From assembly GCF_001709345.1 (NCBI RefSeq), contig NZ_MDTQ01000001.1, positions 3,299,307 through 3,363,306 on the forward strand: 64,000 nt of DNA, written 5' to 3'. Under the pieces are notes generated by a model. It was not told where the DNA came from. It did no database searches and was given only the letters and a program-made list of their open reading frames with translations. How positions within the stretch are numbered: position 1 is the first letter of the stretch; every line of letters begins with the position of its first letter. This document shows, in pieces, positions 1 to 9,859 of the stretch. This DNA is from Terasakiispira papahanaumokuakeensis. GTDB lineage: Bacteria > Pseudomonadota > Gammaproteobacteria > Pseudomonadales > Halomonadaceae. Made by a program: the position numbers and the translations under genes.

Positions 1-22
1 CCTCCCCCGACAACGAGGGCGC

Positions 23-50
23 ATTCTACACCCTTCTTCCACAAGCGCAA
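23..50 (-). promoter_or_regulatory. Strong stable-RNA type promoter reading out of the left edge
   Basis: On the minus strand a -35 TTGCGC (45-50) and a -10 TAGAAT (23-28) are separated by 16 bp. The -10 is followed by the GC-rich discriminator GCGCCC typical of rRNA and tRNA promoters, and an A/T run (61-68) lies upstream where an UP element would sit. It points away from pssA and off the window. In Pseudomonas aeruginosa an rRNA operon lies near pssA-ilvCHI, so an rRNA operon just left of base 1 is a reasonable inference; nothing transcribed from it is visible here. Confidence 0.6.
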
Positions 51-94
51 CCCCTGTGAATAAAAAATGTCGGTTTATTTTAGACTCGATTCAC

Positions 95-118
95 AAAAGC
101 CCCGCATGCGGGGCTTTT
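95..118. terminator. Symmetric hairpin terminator after pssA
   Basis: A perfect inverted repeat of 12 bp arms (AAAAGCCCCGCA then TGCGGGGCTTTT) ends in four T on either strand. It lies 63 bases beyond the pssA stop codon on the minus strand and separates that transcript from the stable-RNA promoter at 23-50. Confidence 0.75.
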
Positions 119-181
119 GAAATAGAGAGCGTCTTTAATAATAAGGGCGCTTTTGAACAAGGTTAACAGCAGAGCACTTCT

Positions 182-1036
182 TTAACGTCGCAGTAAGGCA
201 CGTAATGGGCCCGACACGCCATATCCTAAGAAGAACACTAATAGGATAGTCGCAGGATCAATCGACACAATGGCAAAAACTAAGACTAAGACCAGTAGCA
301 TAACAAAAGGCACGCGACCTTTAAGGTCCAGATCCTTAAAACTGTAATAACGAACGTTACTGACCATCAAGAGACCTGCTGCTGCGACAATAGCGCCAGC
401 CAATACCTGGTATGCCCAGTGAGTCAGTTCATAGTCGTGTAACGTCCACACCATTCCTGCCACGATGGCCGCTGCCGACGGGCTAGGCAACCCGATAAAC
501 CACCGCTTATCGACGCTACCGATCTGGACATTAAAACGTGCCAACCGTAAAGCAGCACCGGCGACATAAATAAAGGCGGCGATCCAGCCAAATTTACCCA
601 AGTCTTTGAGCAGCCAGCTGAACGAGACTAAAGCAGGCGCAACCCCAAAGGAGACCATATCAGCGAGACTGTCGTACTCGGCCCCAAACGCACTCTGCGT
701 ATTGGTCATCCGCGCAACACGACCATCTAGGCCGTCGAGTATCATTGAGACAAAAATCGCAATGGCTGCAACGTCGAAAGTACCGTTCATGGCGGAGACA
801 ATCGCATAAAAACCCGAGAACAGGGCGCCCGTTGTAAACAAGTTAGGCAATAAATAGATGCCACGGCGCTTCACACGCTGACCATCTTCGACGGTTTCTT
901 CTACCACTTCATCCACCAAGTCAATATCAGATAAAGGCTCGAACCCTGATGGCTTTTTATCCTGCTCAGAAGATTTCTGGGCTCCAGAGACCTGTTCTTC
1001 ATCACGTGAAGATTCTGGAAACTGTTCCTGACTCAT
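182..1036 (-). CDS. pssA: CDP-diacylglycerol--serine O-phosphatidyltransferase
   Basis: Makes phosphatidylserine from CDP-diacylglycerol and L-serine at the inner membrane, the first committed step to phosphatidylethanolamine. The CDP-alcohol phosphotransferase motif is intact (DGLDGRVAR, then G and two Asp in FGAEYDSLAD), followed by several hydrophobic membrane segments to the C-terminus. The first 60 or so residues are acidic and polar with no membrane segment, as in the Pseudomonas-type enzyme. I start at the ATG reading MSQEQ at 1036; an in-frame ATG 20 codons upstream would add a sequence unlike the family. It lies downstream of ilvC on the same strand, the order seen in pseudomonads, but a terminator and a palindrome in the gap suggest separate transcription. 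Confidence 0.96.
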   Translation of the reverse strand: MSQEQFPESSRDEEQVSGAQKSSEQDKKPSGFEPLSDIDLVDEVVEETVEDGQRVKRRGIYLLPNLFTTGALFSGFYAIVSAMNGTFDVAAIAIFVSMILDGLDGRVARMTNTQSAFGAEYDSLADMVSFGVAPALVSFSWLLKDLGKFGWIAAFIYVAGAALRLARFNVQIGSVDKRWFIGLPSPSAAAIVAGMVWTLHDYELTHWAYQVLAGAIVAAAGLLMVSNVRYYSFKDLDLKGRVPFVMLLVLVLVFAIVSIDPATILLVFFLGYGVSGPLRALLRR

Positions 1037-1147
1037 GCACGACACCTTAGTGTAAGCAAATTGAAATCGGCATAACCGAATCCATCTATTGTACACCCAG
1101 AGTCTTCAGGACACCCAATCCAACCATCATCAGCACTTAAGCCTAAC

Positions 1148-1166
1148 GCTATAGTGTCACTATAGC
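1148..1166. promoter_or_regulatory. Perfect 9+1+9 palindrome upstream of pssA
   Basis: GCTATAGTG-T-CACTATAGC is a perfect inverted repeat centred 121 bases upstream of the chosen pssA start, with no T-run on either side, so it looks like an operator rather than a terminator. No regulator is known to me for this site. Confidence 0.4.
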
Positions 1167-1213
1167 TGATGGACACAAAAGTAGGCGGAGATAAACGTTG
1201 CGATTAGTCATAA

Positions 1214-1239
1214 TAAAAAGCGCGGCCCTTAGGCCGCGC
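1214..1239 (-). terminator. Rho-independent terminator of ilvC
   Basis: On the minus strand GCGCGGCC and GGCCGCGC pair around a short loop and are followed by TTTTTATT. It lies about 90 bases after the ilvC stop codon. Confidence 0.85.
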
Positions 1240-1328
1240 GGTGTCCAACGTGACAGCTTTTGCTGCTCTTTTTGGCTAGCTGCGCACAAGGCGCTTTTCA
1301 CCAGAAGGTGAAATCGGGTATCTGCGAA

Positions 1329-2366
<1,038 letters not shown>

Positions 2367-2462
2367 TCAAAGTCAACGCCAAATCGGGCGCTGGATCATA
2401 TTCGGTTTGCGCCGCCCTATGGCAGCGCACTGGAATCACCTTAGGCGATGACGCTCATTGCG

Positions 2463-2505
2463 TAAACTGATATATTTGCAACACAACATTTCATTTTTCG
2501 CAACA
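2463..2505. promoter_or_regulatory. Putative IlvY operator between ilvC and ilvY
   Basis: The 173-base divergent gap holds repeated TTGC(A/G)A-like half-sites (TTTGCAAC near 2475 and TTCGCAAC near 2498) and an AT-rich stretch just before ilvY. IlvY in enterics binds two operators in the equivalent gap. The assignment is from position and repeat content; the exact operator is not defined by the sequence alone. Confidence 0.4.
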
Positions 2506-2518
2506 CGCTGGTTAACTC

Positions 2519-3433
2519 ATGGATACTCGCCATCTCAGACATTTCTTAAACTTAGCCGATACGCTTCATTTTGGGCGCGCCAGCGAAGCCAGCCATGTAA
2601 GCCCATCGACTTTAAGCCGGTTAATTCGACAGCTCGAAGATCAGTTAGGCGTCACCTTATTTGAGCGGGATAACCGGAGTGTTCGTCTGACGCGACAGGG
2701 GCAAGTTTTTCAGCAATACGCCAAGGAGGCATTAACGCGCTGGGAACACTGCCGTCATTTAATGATGGAAGAAAGTGAGCAGCTGTATGGCGAGTTGAGC
2801 CTCTACTCTTCTGTGACCGCCAGCTATAGCTTTCTCTATGCCTTGCTCAGCGAGCTTCGGCAGAAACATCCTGGAATCGGCATCAAACTGCACACAGGAG
2901 ACCCGGCCCACGCCATTCGGCGAGTCATGAATGAAAATGACGACCTGACCATTGCCGCGCGCCCAGATGTGATTCCCGATGGGCTGGCATTCACTTCTCT
3001 GGGTCACTCGCCCCTAGTCTTTATTGCGCCTAATGAAATGCCCGATGGCCGAGCCGCGTTCAAGCCCCCAAGACGCCATGAAGACTGGGCTGACGTGCCT
3101 ATGATTTTGTCTGAAACAGGCTTATCCCGCACGCGGACAGAAGATTGGTTCAGGCAGTGGGGCATCAAACCCACAGTGAAGGCACAAGCGGCCGGGAACG
3201 AGGCCATTGTGGCGATGGTGGGGCTCGGCATGGGCATCGGTGTTGTCCCTCGTATTGTCGTAGACAACAGCCCACTCGCTGACCGCGTACAAGTACTCAG
3301 CGTCCAACCCGAATTAACCGCTTACGATGTCGGGCTATGTGTATTACGCAAACGCTTGGATAACCCTTTAATCCGCGCCCTGTGGTCCTTGGTTGGCCAA
3401 CATCGCCATAGCCAGCAAAGCACGGGGATTTAG
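2519..3433 (+). CDS. ilvY: LysR-family activator of ilvC
   Basis: DNA-binding activator that in enterics turns on ilvC in response to acetolactate or acetohydroxybutyrate. Residues 1-60 form the LysR winged helix-turn-helix (HFGRASEASHVSPSTLSRLI), and the rest is a two-lobed substrate-binding fold ending in a conserved GLGMGIGVVPRIV segment. The length of 304 residues is typical. It is transcribed divergently from ilvC with a 173-base gap, the same arrangement as enteric ilvY-ilvC. It also separates ilvC from ilvIH, which therefore cannot be one simple transcript. Confidence 0.93.
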   Translation: MDTRHLRHFLNLADTLHFGRASEASHVSPSTLSRLIRQLEDQLGVTLFERDNRSVRLTRQGQVFQQYAKEALTRWEHCRHLMMEESEQLYGELSLYSSVTASYSFLYALLSELRQKHPGIGIKLHTGDPAHAIRRVMNENDDLTIAARPDVIPDGLAFTSLGHSPLVFIAPNEMPDGRAAFKPPRRHEDWADVPMILSETGLSRTRTEDWFRQWGIKPTVKAQAAGNEAIVAMVGLGMGIGVVPRIVVDNSPLADRVQVLSVQPELTAYDVGLCVLRKRLDNPLIRALWSLVGQHRHSQQSTGI

Positions 3434-3479
3434 AGCCTAAGGCGTTGCTGGCCGATGATCATGACACCAATCTGACACG

Positions 3480-3502
3480 AAAAAGCCGCTCCGAAGAGCG
3501 GC
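3480..3502 (-). terminator. Rho-independent terminator of ilvIH
   Basis: GCCGCTC and GAGCGGC pair around CGAA; on the minus strand the hairpin is followed by TTTTT. It lies about 45 bases past the ilvH stop and may also end ilvY transcripts coming from the other side. Confidence 0.8.
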
Positions 3503-3545
3503 TCTAGGGACTCGCAAGTATTCACCCAAATCAAGTATTCTTGAC

Positions 3546-4040
3546 TTAGTGCAGGCTCAACACCTTCTCCCCACGTGCAACCCCGGAGACCCCGGTGCGC
3601 ACAACTTCGAGAATCGTGTTGTTGCCTAATGCCTGAATAAAGGCGTCCAACTTATCAGAGTCTCCGGTCAGCTGAATGGTATAAACGCTGGGCGTCACAT
3701 CCACAATCTGGCCACGAAAGATGTCAGTGGTCCGCTTCACTTCATCACGTTGCGCACCGACCGCCTTCACTTTAATCAACATCAACTCACGCTCGATGTG
3801 ATTACCTTCAGTGAGGTCAACCAGCTTGACCACATCAATGAGCTTATTCAGATGCTTGGTGATTTGCTCAATAATCCGATCATCGCCCACCGTGGTCACG
3901 GTCAATCGTGACAGTGTTGGGTCATCAGTTGGCGCCACATTGAGGCTTTCAATGTTGAAGTTACGCTGCGAGAAGAGCCCGACCACCCGCGACAGGGCGC
4001 CCGCCTCGTTTTCCATGAGGATCGAGATGATATGTCGCAT
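3546..4040 (-). CDS. ilvH: Acetolactate synthase small (regulatory) subunit
   Basis: Regulatory subunit of acetohydroxyacid synthase III, which gives valine sensitivity and full activity to IlvI. It starts with the ACT domain typical of the family (MRHIISILMENEAGALSRVVGLFSQR, residues 1-26) and has the usual 164-residue length. The ilvI stop lies two bases before the ilvH start on the minus strand, so the two are almost certainly translated from one message. Confidence 0.97.
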   Translation of the reverse strand: MRHIISILMENEAGALSRVVGLFSQRNFNIESLNVAPTDDPTLSRLTVTTVGDDRIIEQITKHLNKLIDVVKLVDLTEGNHIERELMLIKVKAVGAQRDEVKRTTDIFRGQIVDVTPSVYTIQLTGDSDKLDAFIQALGNNTILEVVRTGVSGVARGEKVLSLH

Positions 4041-4042
4041 GA

Positions 4043-5767
4043 TCAGGTTCGCTCCGTCTTAGACAACAACATGTCACGCATAGCCCCCTGAGGCACCTGC
4101 ATGGGATAAACGTGCTCGAAAGGATCGACATAAATGTCGAGGAAGACCACTCGATCCTTGATCGCAAACGCTTTATCCAGCGTTGGCTGCAAGTCTTCTG
4201 GCTTTTTCACTTCCATCGCCACATGCCCATAGGCTTCCAGCAGCTTTTTAAAATCAGGCAGAGACTTCATATAAGACTGTGCATGACGAGACTTATAGTT
4301 TAAATCCTGCCATTGGCGCACCATACCCAGAGACTGATTGTTCAAATTGACAATTTTGACCGGGATATCGTACTGCTGGCAGGTCGAAAGCTCCTGCAAC
4401 ATCATTTGAAAACTACCTTCCCCGGTGAACAGTACCACCTCATCCTCCGGGTAATTCAGCTTAACGCCCATGGCCGCTGGCAAACCAAACCCCATAGTGC
4501 CCAGCCCGCCGGATGTGATCCAACGATTGGGGCGGTCAAACTTATAGTACTGCGCCGCGAACATCTGGTGTTGGCCGACATCAGTCACGACATAAGCTTG
4601 GCCTTTTGTGATTTCCCAAACCGCTTCAACAACCTGCTGTGGCTTGAGTGTCGCCTCCACCTCTGCTGGCTCATACAGTTTGCCAACACGGCTGCCACGC
4701 CAATCATCAATCTGCTTCCACCAGTCATTCAGGGAATGATCAGGGTCTGCTTTATGCTGTTCCAGCAGGTGCAACATTTCGTCAATGACACTTTCTGCGG
4801 GTCCAACAATCGGAACATCAACACGCACCGTTTTACCAATCGATGACGGATCAATATCCACATGCACTATTTTCGCAGTGGGGCAGAACTTAGAGGTATT
4901 GTTGGTCGCACGGTCATCAAAGCGCGCTCCGATACAGACCACGAGGTCACTGCTGTGCATTGCCATATTGGCTTCGTAGCTGCCGTGCATCCCCAACCAG
5001 CCTAATGATTGGCGATCCGTCTGGGGATAAGCGCCAATCCCCATCAATGAGGTGGTGACGGGAAAGTCCAGCGCTTGAGCTAGCTGGGTAAACTTCTCAG
5101 CCGCTTTGCCCAGTACCAAGCCGCCGCCACCAAACAAAATCGGCCGCCGCGCTTTACGCATCAACTCCACAGCTTTGCGGATTTGCCCAGTATGGCCACG
5201 CATGACAGGCGAATATGAGCGTAGTTTGACCTTCTTCGGATAAACGTACTCGAATCGCTCGGTGGGCGAGGTCATATCTTTGGGAATATCCACGACAACC
5301 GGCCCAGGACGACCTGTCGAGGCAATATAAAAAGCCTTTTTCAGTACTTCAGGAATCTCGGAAGGATGCCGAACCGTAAAACTATGTTTTACGATCGGGC
5401 GTGTCACCCCGACAATATCAGTTTCTTGAAAGGCATCCTCGCCAATCAGATGACTCATCACCTGGCCACACAGCACCACCATCGGCACTGAGTCCATATA
5501 CGCGGTCGCAATACCCGTTACAGCATTGGTCGCACCAGGCCCTGATGTCACCAGCACGACACCCGGCTTACCGGAGGCCCGGGCATAGCCGTCCGCCATA
5601 TGGGTCGCGCCTTGCTCGTGGCGCACCAGCACATGTTTGACGGCGTCTTGACGGAAGAGCGCATCATAAATGTGCAGTGCTGCACCACCGGGATAACCAT
5701 AAATGTACTCGACACCTTCGTCCGCCAAAAAGCGGGCGATCATGTCGGCACCGGAGAGTAATTCCAC
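4043..5767 (-). CDS. ilvI: Acetolactate synthase large (catalytic) subunit
   Basis: Thiamine-diphosphate enzyme that condenses two pyruvates, or pyruvate and 2-oxobutyrate, as the first shared step of branched-chain amino acid synthesis. The N-terminal pyrimidine-binding domain (GYPGGAALHIYDAL, with catalytic Glu in VRHEQGATHMADGYAR), the FAD-binding middle domain and the C-terminal diphosphate motif (TGEGSFQM to VNLNNQSLGM) are intact. I start at GTG 5767 (VELLSGADM): AGGGGG lies 9 bases upstream, and the resulting 574 residues match the family. A longer open frame to 5941 would add 58 residues unlike any acetolactate synthase. Confidence 0.96.
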   Translation of the reverse strand: MELLSGADMIARFLADEGVEYIYGYPGGAALHIYDALFRQDAVKHVLVRHEQGATHMADGYARASGKPGVVLVTSGPGATNAVTGIATAYMDSVPMVVLCGQVMSHLIGEDAFQETDIVGVTRPIVKHSFTVRHPSEIPEVLKKAFYIASTGRPGPVVVDIPKDMTSPTERFEYVYPKKVKLRSYSPVMRGHTGQIRKAVELMRKARRPILFGGGGLVLGKAAEKFTQLAQALDFPVTTSLMGIGAYPQTDRQSLGWLGMHGSYEANMAMHSSDLVVCIGARFDDRATNNTSKFCPTAKIVHVDIDPSSIGKTVRVDVPIVGPAESVIDEMLHLLEQHKADPDHSLNDWWKQIDDWRGSRVGKLYEPAEVEATLKPQQVVEAVWEITKGQAYVVTDVGQHQMFAAQYYKFDRPNRWITSGGLGTMGFGLPAAMGVKLNYPEDEVVLFTGEGSFQMMLQELSTCQQYDIPVKIVNLNNQSLGMVRQWQDLNYKSRHAQSYMKSLPDFKKLLEAYGHVAMEVKKPEDLQPTLDKAFAIKDRVVFLDIYVDPFEHVYPMQVPQGAMRDMLLSKTERT

Positions 5768-6174
5768 CTTGGTGAACCCCCTGAAAACATTCGAGTGCAA
5801 GTGGCTGCCACCGTTGGCAGTCACCTTCCTGTTGATGTGCCTAAACGCACATCCGGCCACGACGAACGTCGCGGCACCTGACAAGCCTTGCCTTGCCCTG
5901 GCAAACATGACCCTTGAATAGGATCGGCACTCTTCGCGCACCGGTAGGTACGTTATGGGGCGTAAGCCAGGCCAGAGGATAGGTCTTGGCCCGGAAGATC
6001 CTTGACTGGCGGGTAATTTTTCTTCTTACCCATCACACGAGTGCCGAGGGGTGGCCCCAGCCGTTTCGCGCCCGCTATCAGGATATTTAAAGCCTCCAAT
6101 AATGCAGCGAGCATGTCAATACGAAATCCAATTGAAATCGCAGCTTGCAGGCATTTTTCACCTCATAAAAAAGC
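5768..6174 (-). promoter_or_regulatory. Long structured 5' leader of ilvIH
   Basis: There is no convincing gene in these 400 bases. On the minus strand a TTGACA lies at 6114-6119. Closer to ilvI come several stem-loops: arms GATGTGC/GCACATC (5834-5853), CTGCCA/TGGCAG (5805-5820) and a CGACG/CGTCG hairpin just upstream. No short reading frame rich in Leu, Ile or Val codons stands out, so classical peptide-coupled attenuation is not evident. It may be an RNA regulator of acetolactate synthase; structured RNAs upstream of ilvB or ilvH are known in other bacteria, but I cannot match it to a named family. Confidence 0.4.
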
Positions 6175-6207
6175 AGTGGCGACATCTTGTGCCAAGATGT
6201 CGCCACT
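6167..6207 (-). terminator. Strong Rho-independent terminator of clpB
   Basis: AGTGGCGACATCTTG pairs perfectly over 15 bp with CAAGATGTCGCCACT around a 3-base loop. On the minus strand, after two bases, six T follow. It lies 45 bases beyond the clpB stop. The plus strand also has four T after the stem. Confidence 0.93.
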
Positions 6208-6251
6208 TTTAAGCGTATCAGCCTTTTGTTATCGCATCAGACTAAGCGTCT

Positions 6252-8852
6252 TCAGACCATAGCGTGTTCGGCTCGCTCAAAAACGGGCTGCCCATTCTGT
6301 AGGCGCACCTGAATCGTATCACCTGGGCTAAAGCGGCCCGCCAGAATCGCTTGCGCCAACGGGTTTTCCAACAATTGCTGAATAGCCCGTTTGAGCGGAC
6401 GAGCACCGAAGACTGGATCATATCCCTGCTCAACCAGTGCATCGTTGAACTCGCCAGACAAGGTGAGCGATAACTCGCGTTCTGCCAAACGTTGACACAG
6501 TCGGGCAAGCTGAATCTCAGCAATGCCACGAATCTGATCTTTTTGCAGCGGATGGAAGACAACCACCTCATCAATACGATTCAGCAGTTCAGGACGGAAG
6601 TGGGTGCCCACCACCTCCATCACCTGCGCCTTCATGGCCTCATAGCTCGATTCCGCTGTCAGCGTTTGGATCAGATCTGACCCTAAGTTGGACGTCATGA
6701 CAATCACGGTATTACGAAAATCAACTGTGCGCCCCTGACCGTCAGTCAAACGGCCATCTTCTAACACCTGCAATAAGATGTTGAAAACATCTGGATGCGC
6801 TTTCTCCACCTCATCAAGCAGAATCACAGAATAGGGTTTGCGACGCACTGCCTCGGTCAGGTAGCCCCCTTCCTCATAACCCACATACCCCGGAGGCGCC
6901 CCGATCAAACGACTGACGGCATGTTTTTCCATGAATTCGGACATATCGATCCGCACCATGGCTTCTTCAGTATCGAAGAGAAACTTGGCCAGGGATTTAC
7001 AAAGCTCAGTTTTACCGACCCCGGTCGGCCCCAAAAAGAGGAAAGACCCATTAGGACGGAAAGGATCGGATAAACCCGCTCGCGAACGGCGTACCGCATT
7101 CGCCACCGCAGTCACCGCTTCATCTTGGCCAATCACACGCTCATGGAGCGCTTCTTCCATACGTAACAACTTATCGCGCTCAGATTCCAGCATGCGATTC
7201 ACTGGAATCCCCGTCCACCGTGAGACCACTTCAGCAATTTCTTCATCAGTGACACGGTTACGCAACAGGCGGTGTGAATGGGCAACGGGTTCATGCTGAT
7301 CAGCCATTTGCAGGCTGCGCTCCAAGTCTGGAATAACGCCATACTGGATCTCAGACATCCGGCCCAAATCGCCTTTACGTTTTGCCGCCTCAAGCTCTAT
7401 ACGTGCTTGCTCCAGCTGTTGCTTAATTTGCTGGGCCCCTTGCAGATTCGATTTTTCACTTTTCCAGATCTCTTCCAGGTCGGCATACTGATGCTCATAG
7501 TCCGCGATCAGTTCATCCAAGCTATCGAGCCTTTTTTTCGAGCCGTCATCGGTTTCTTTTTTCAGGGCTTCACGTTCAATCTTTAACTGGATCATCCGAC
7601 GTTCCAGCTTATCCATCTCTTCCGGCTTGGAGTCAATTTCCATGCGGATTCGGCTCGCCGCCTCATCCATTAGATCGATGGCTTTATCCGGCAACTGGCG
7701 GTCTGGAATATAACGACTGGATAAGTTCGCCGCCGCGATCACCGCACTATCAGTAATCTCCACACCATGGTGAACTTCGTAACGCTCTTTCAGCCCCCTC
7801 AAAATAGCGATCGTATCTTCTTCTGAAGGCTCATCCACGATGACTTTTTGGAAACGACGTTCAAGTGCCGCATCTTTCTCGATGTACTGGCGATACTCAT
7901 CTAGCGTGGTGGCCCCGACACAGTGCAGTTCCCCCCGCGCCAGCGCAGGCTTGAGCATGTTCCCCGCATCCATAGAGCCTTCGCCTTTACCGGCGCCGAC
8001 CATGGTATGCAGCTCATCGATAAAGAGGATCACCTGCCCTTCTTCTTTGGACAGATCGCTAAGCACCGCTTTGAGACGCTCCTCAAACTCACCCCGGAAT
8101 TTAGCCCCAGCAATCAGAGAGCCCATATCCAGCGACAGCACTTTCTTATCTTTCAGGCCTTCGGGAACTTCACCATTTACAATCCGCTGCGCAAGCCCTT
8201 CAACAATGGCGGTTTTCCCGACGCCGGGCTCACCAATCAACACGGGGTTATTTTTGGTACGGCGCTGTAACACCTGGATGGTGCGGCGGATCTCATCATC
8301 ACGCCCAATCACCGGATCAAGCTTGCCCGATAAAGCGCGCTCAGTCAGATCAATCGTATATTTACTTAGCGCCTGACGTTGATCTTCCGCATTAGGGTCA
8401 TCAACTTTCTCCCCGCCGCGGACCTGTTCAATCGCTTTCTCCAATTTAGGCTGGGTCAAACCCGCCTGCTCAATGGCTTTGCTGGTGTCATCCTTTAATT
8501 CCAGGGCACACAACAACACCAGTTCGCTGGCAATATATTGATCACCCCGTTTTTGAGATTCACGGTCAGCCAGATTCAATAAACGGCCTAAAGCCTGTGA
8601 CAACTGAACGTTGCCATCATATTGACCCGAAACCGTCGGTAACCGGTTCAGAACTTCATCCAAGCTTCCGCGTAGACGACCTGCATCACCGCCAGCCTGA
8701 CGAATGAGGGGTTTAAGTGGACTATCCTCTTGTTCGAGCAACGCCAACAACAAGTGTGCGGGCGCTAATTCATTATGACTACGGCCAACCGCCATAGACT
8801 GGGCGTCGGCAAAGGCATTTTGCAATTTGCTGGTCAGACGGTCGATTCGCAT
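6252..8852 (-). CDS. clpB: ATP-dependent chaperone ClpB (disaggregase)
   Basis: Hexameric AAA+ chaperone that, with DnaK, pulls proteins out of aggregates after heat stress. The order is N-terminal Clp domain, first ATPase domain ([15 protein letters not shown], Walker [11 protein letters not shown]), a long coiled-coil middle domain (about residues 395-525), and second ATPase domain ([15 protein letters not shown], Walker [12 protein letters not shown]). The length of 866 residues is standard. I start at ATG 8852 (MRIDRLTS) with GAGGA upstream; an upstream in-frame ATG would begin inside the leader hairpin region. It has its own heat-shock promoter and terminator, although it follows rluD-pgeF as in enterics. 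Confidence 0.98.
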   Translation of the reverse strand: MRIDRLTSKLQNAFADAQSMAVGRSHNELAPAHLLLALLEQEDSPLKPLIRQAGGDAGRLRGSLDEVLNRLPTVSGQYDGNVQLSQALGRLLNLADRESQKRGDQYIASELVLLCALELKDDTSKAIEQAGLTQPKLEKAIEQVRGGEKVDDPNAEDQRQALSKYTIDLTERALSGKLDPVIGRDDEIRRTIQVLQRRTKNNPVLIGEPGVGKTAIVEGLAQRIVNGEVPEGLKDKKVLSLDMGSLIAGAKFRGEFEERLKAVLSDLSKEEGQVILFIDELHTMVGAGKGEGSMDAGNMLKPALARGELHCVGATTLDEYRQYIEKDAALERRFQKVIVDEPSEEDTIAILRGLKERYEVHHGVEITDSAVIAAANLSSRYIPDRQLPDKAIDLMDEAASRIRMEIDSKPEEMDKLERRMIQLKIEREALKKETDDGSKKRLDSLDELIADYEHQYADLEEIWKSEKSNLQGAQQIKQQLEQARIELEAAKRKGDLGRMSEIQYGVIPDLERSLQMADQHEPVAHSHRLLRNRVTDEEIAEVVSRWTGIPVNRMLESERDKLLRMEEALHERVIGQDEAVTAVANAVRRSRAGLSDPFRPNGSFLFLGPTGVGKTELCKSLAKFLFDTEEAMVRIDMSEFMEKHAVSRLIGAPPGYVGYEEGGYLTEAVRRKPYSVILLDEVEKAHPDVFNILLQVLEDGRLTDGQGRTVDFRNTVIVMTSNLGSDLIQTLTAESSYEAMKAQVMEVVGTHFRPELLNRIDEVVVFHPLQKDQIRGIAEIQLARLCQRLAERELSLTLSGEFNDALVEQGYDPVFGARPLKRAIQQLLENPLAQAILAGRFSPGDTIQVRLQNGQPVFERAEHAMV

Positions 8853-8881
8853 GACACGGTCCTCATATTTCAATCCCGAAA

Positions 8882-8899
8882 ATGCCCGGTCTCGGGCAT
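8882..8899 (-). promoter_or_regulatory. Short hairpin in the clpB leader
   Basis: ATGCCCG and CGGGCAT pair over 7 bp around AGAC on the minus strand, between the heat-shock promoter and the clpB ribosome site, with the fold ending about 30 bases before the start codon. It could tune mRNA stability or translation with temperature, but that is only a possibility. Confidence 0.35.
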
Positions 8900-8913
8900 C
8901 CAATTAATTCGAT

Positions 8914-8942
8914 AAATGGGGGAGCTCATGACCGTCTTCAAG
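8914..8942 (-). promoter_or_regulatory. Sigma-32 heat-shock promoter of clpB
   Basis: On the minus strand CTTGAAG (8936-8942) and CCCCATTT (8914-8921) are separated by 14 bp. This is a near-perfect match to the sigma-32 consensus of CTTGAAA and CCCCAT-T, and it lies about 60 bases upstream of the clpB start codon. Confidence 0.88.
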
Positions 8943-8952
8943 GGCTCAACGG

Positions 8953-8983
8953 AAAAAAATGACTAAAAAAATGATTTTAGTCA
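8953..8983 (-). terminator. AT-rich terminator of the rluD-pgeF transcript
   Basis: TGACTAAAA and TTTTAGTCA form a 9 bp stem; on the minus strand it runs into seven T. It sits between pgeF and the clpB promoter, so clpB is probably insulated from the upstream genes. The AT-rich stem makes it weaker than the clpB terminator. Confidence 0.6.
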
Positions 8984-9043
8984 CAAAGTATTTGACTAGA
9001 CTCGAGACTGCCCATCAAGATGCGCTTGAACATGACACTTGAC

Positions 9044-9790
9044 TCAGTGCTCAAGCCAAATCACGCTCGCCATTCGCCCGGTATTCGCCCCATCGCGCCT
9101 AAAAGAATAGAAGCGCGTCTCATCACTTGCCGTACAAAAGCCGCCTCCAAACACCTGCACGACGCCAATCGATTCCAAGCGCAGCTGAGCCAACCGATAA
9201 AGATCGATCATATAGTGCTTCAAGCGATAAGGACTCGGCACAATGGCACTTGCTGCAGCGGGATCATAGTGAACAAAAGCATCCCGCACTTCACATCCCA
9301 CTTCATAGACCCGAGGGCCAATGGCAGGCCCCAACCAAGCAATCACTTCAGCCGGCTCACACTCCAGAGCCGCCACGGTGTTTTCCAGTACACCCGACGC
9401 GAGTCCGCGCCAACCGGCATGAGCAACGCCGACACGAGAGCCTTCTTGATCAGCGAAAAACACGGGTAAACAGTCTGCGGTCATGACCACACACGCATAA
9501 GCACTGTCAAAAGCGACGGCGGCATCAGCCTCCTGGCCAGGCTCAAAGGTGTGCGCTACCCGCGTACCATGCACCTGATTTAACCAGTTCAAAGGCCGCT
9601 CGTTGGTCTCCCCCATCAACCGCTGTCGACAAGCGTTCACATAGTTGGGGTCATCGCCGACATGATCTGCTGGATTAAAATGGGCGTACCCCCCCTGGCT
9701 GGGCCCTTGCTCCCGAGTCGTCACAAAGGCTTTCACATGAGGCGGTACAGGCCAGTGGGGACGAATCATATCCAGAAACTGTTCACTCAT
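9044..9790 (-). CDS. pgeF: Peptidoglycan editing factor PgeF (YfiH, multicopper-oxidase-like fold)
   Basis: Member of the YfiH/LACC family, which in Escherichia coli keeps wrong amino acids out of peptidoglycan precursors and which also shows purine nucleoside or polyphenol oxidase activity in vitro. The conserved metal-site segments are present: NQVHGTRV, TADCLPVFF and HAGWRGLASG. It has 248 residues, the normal size. I start at ATG 9790 (MSEQFLDM) rather than the longer frame. It lies between rluD and clpB exactly as in enterics, about 70 bases downstream of rluD. Confidence 0.93.
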   Translation of the reverse strand: MSEQFLDMIRPHWPVPPHVKAFVTTREQGPSQGGYAHFNPADHVGDDPNYVNACRQRLMGETNERPLNWLNQVHGTRVAHTFEPGQEADAAVAFDSAYACVVMTADCLPVFFADQEGSRVGVAHAGWRGLASGVLENTVAALECEPAEVIAWLGPAIGPRVYEVGCEVRDAFVHYDPAAASAIVPSPYRLKHYMIDLYRLAQLRLESIGVVQVFGGGFCTASDETRFYSFRRDGANTGRMASVIWLEH

Positions 9791-9859
9791 TGCGTATTGC
9801 CCCTTCGTAATGAAACAAGGATGCCAGCCCTTCACTGCGCTTTAGTTTGAGCCTTCCAA

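Noticed and set aside
5768-5941. 58-residue N-terminal extension of ilvI
   Set aside because: It is unlike any acetolactate synthase, lacks a ribosome site at its start and covers hairpins; the GTG at 5767 has a strong ribosome site and gives the family length.
6041-6262. 73-residue plus-strand frame between ilvI and clpB
   Set aside because: It passes through the perfect clpB terminator hairpin, so it is not a gene.
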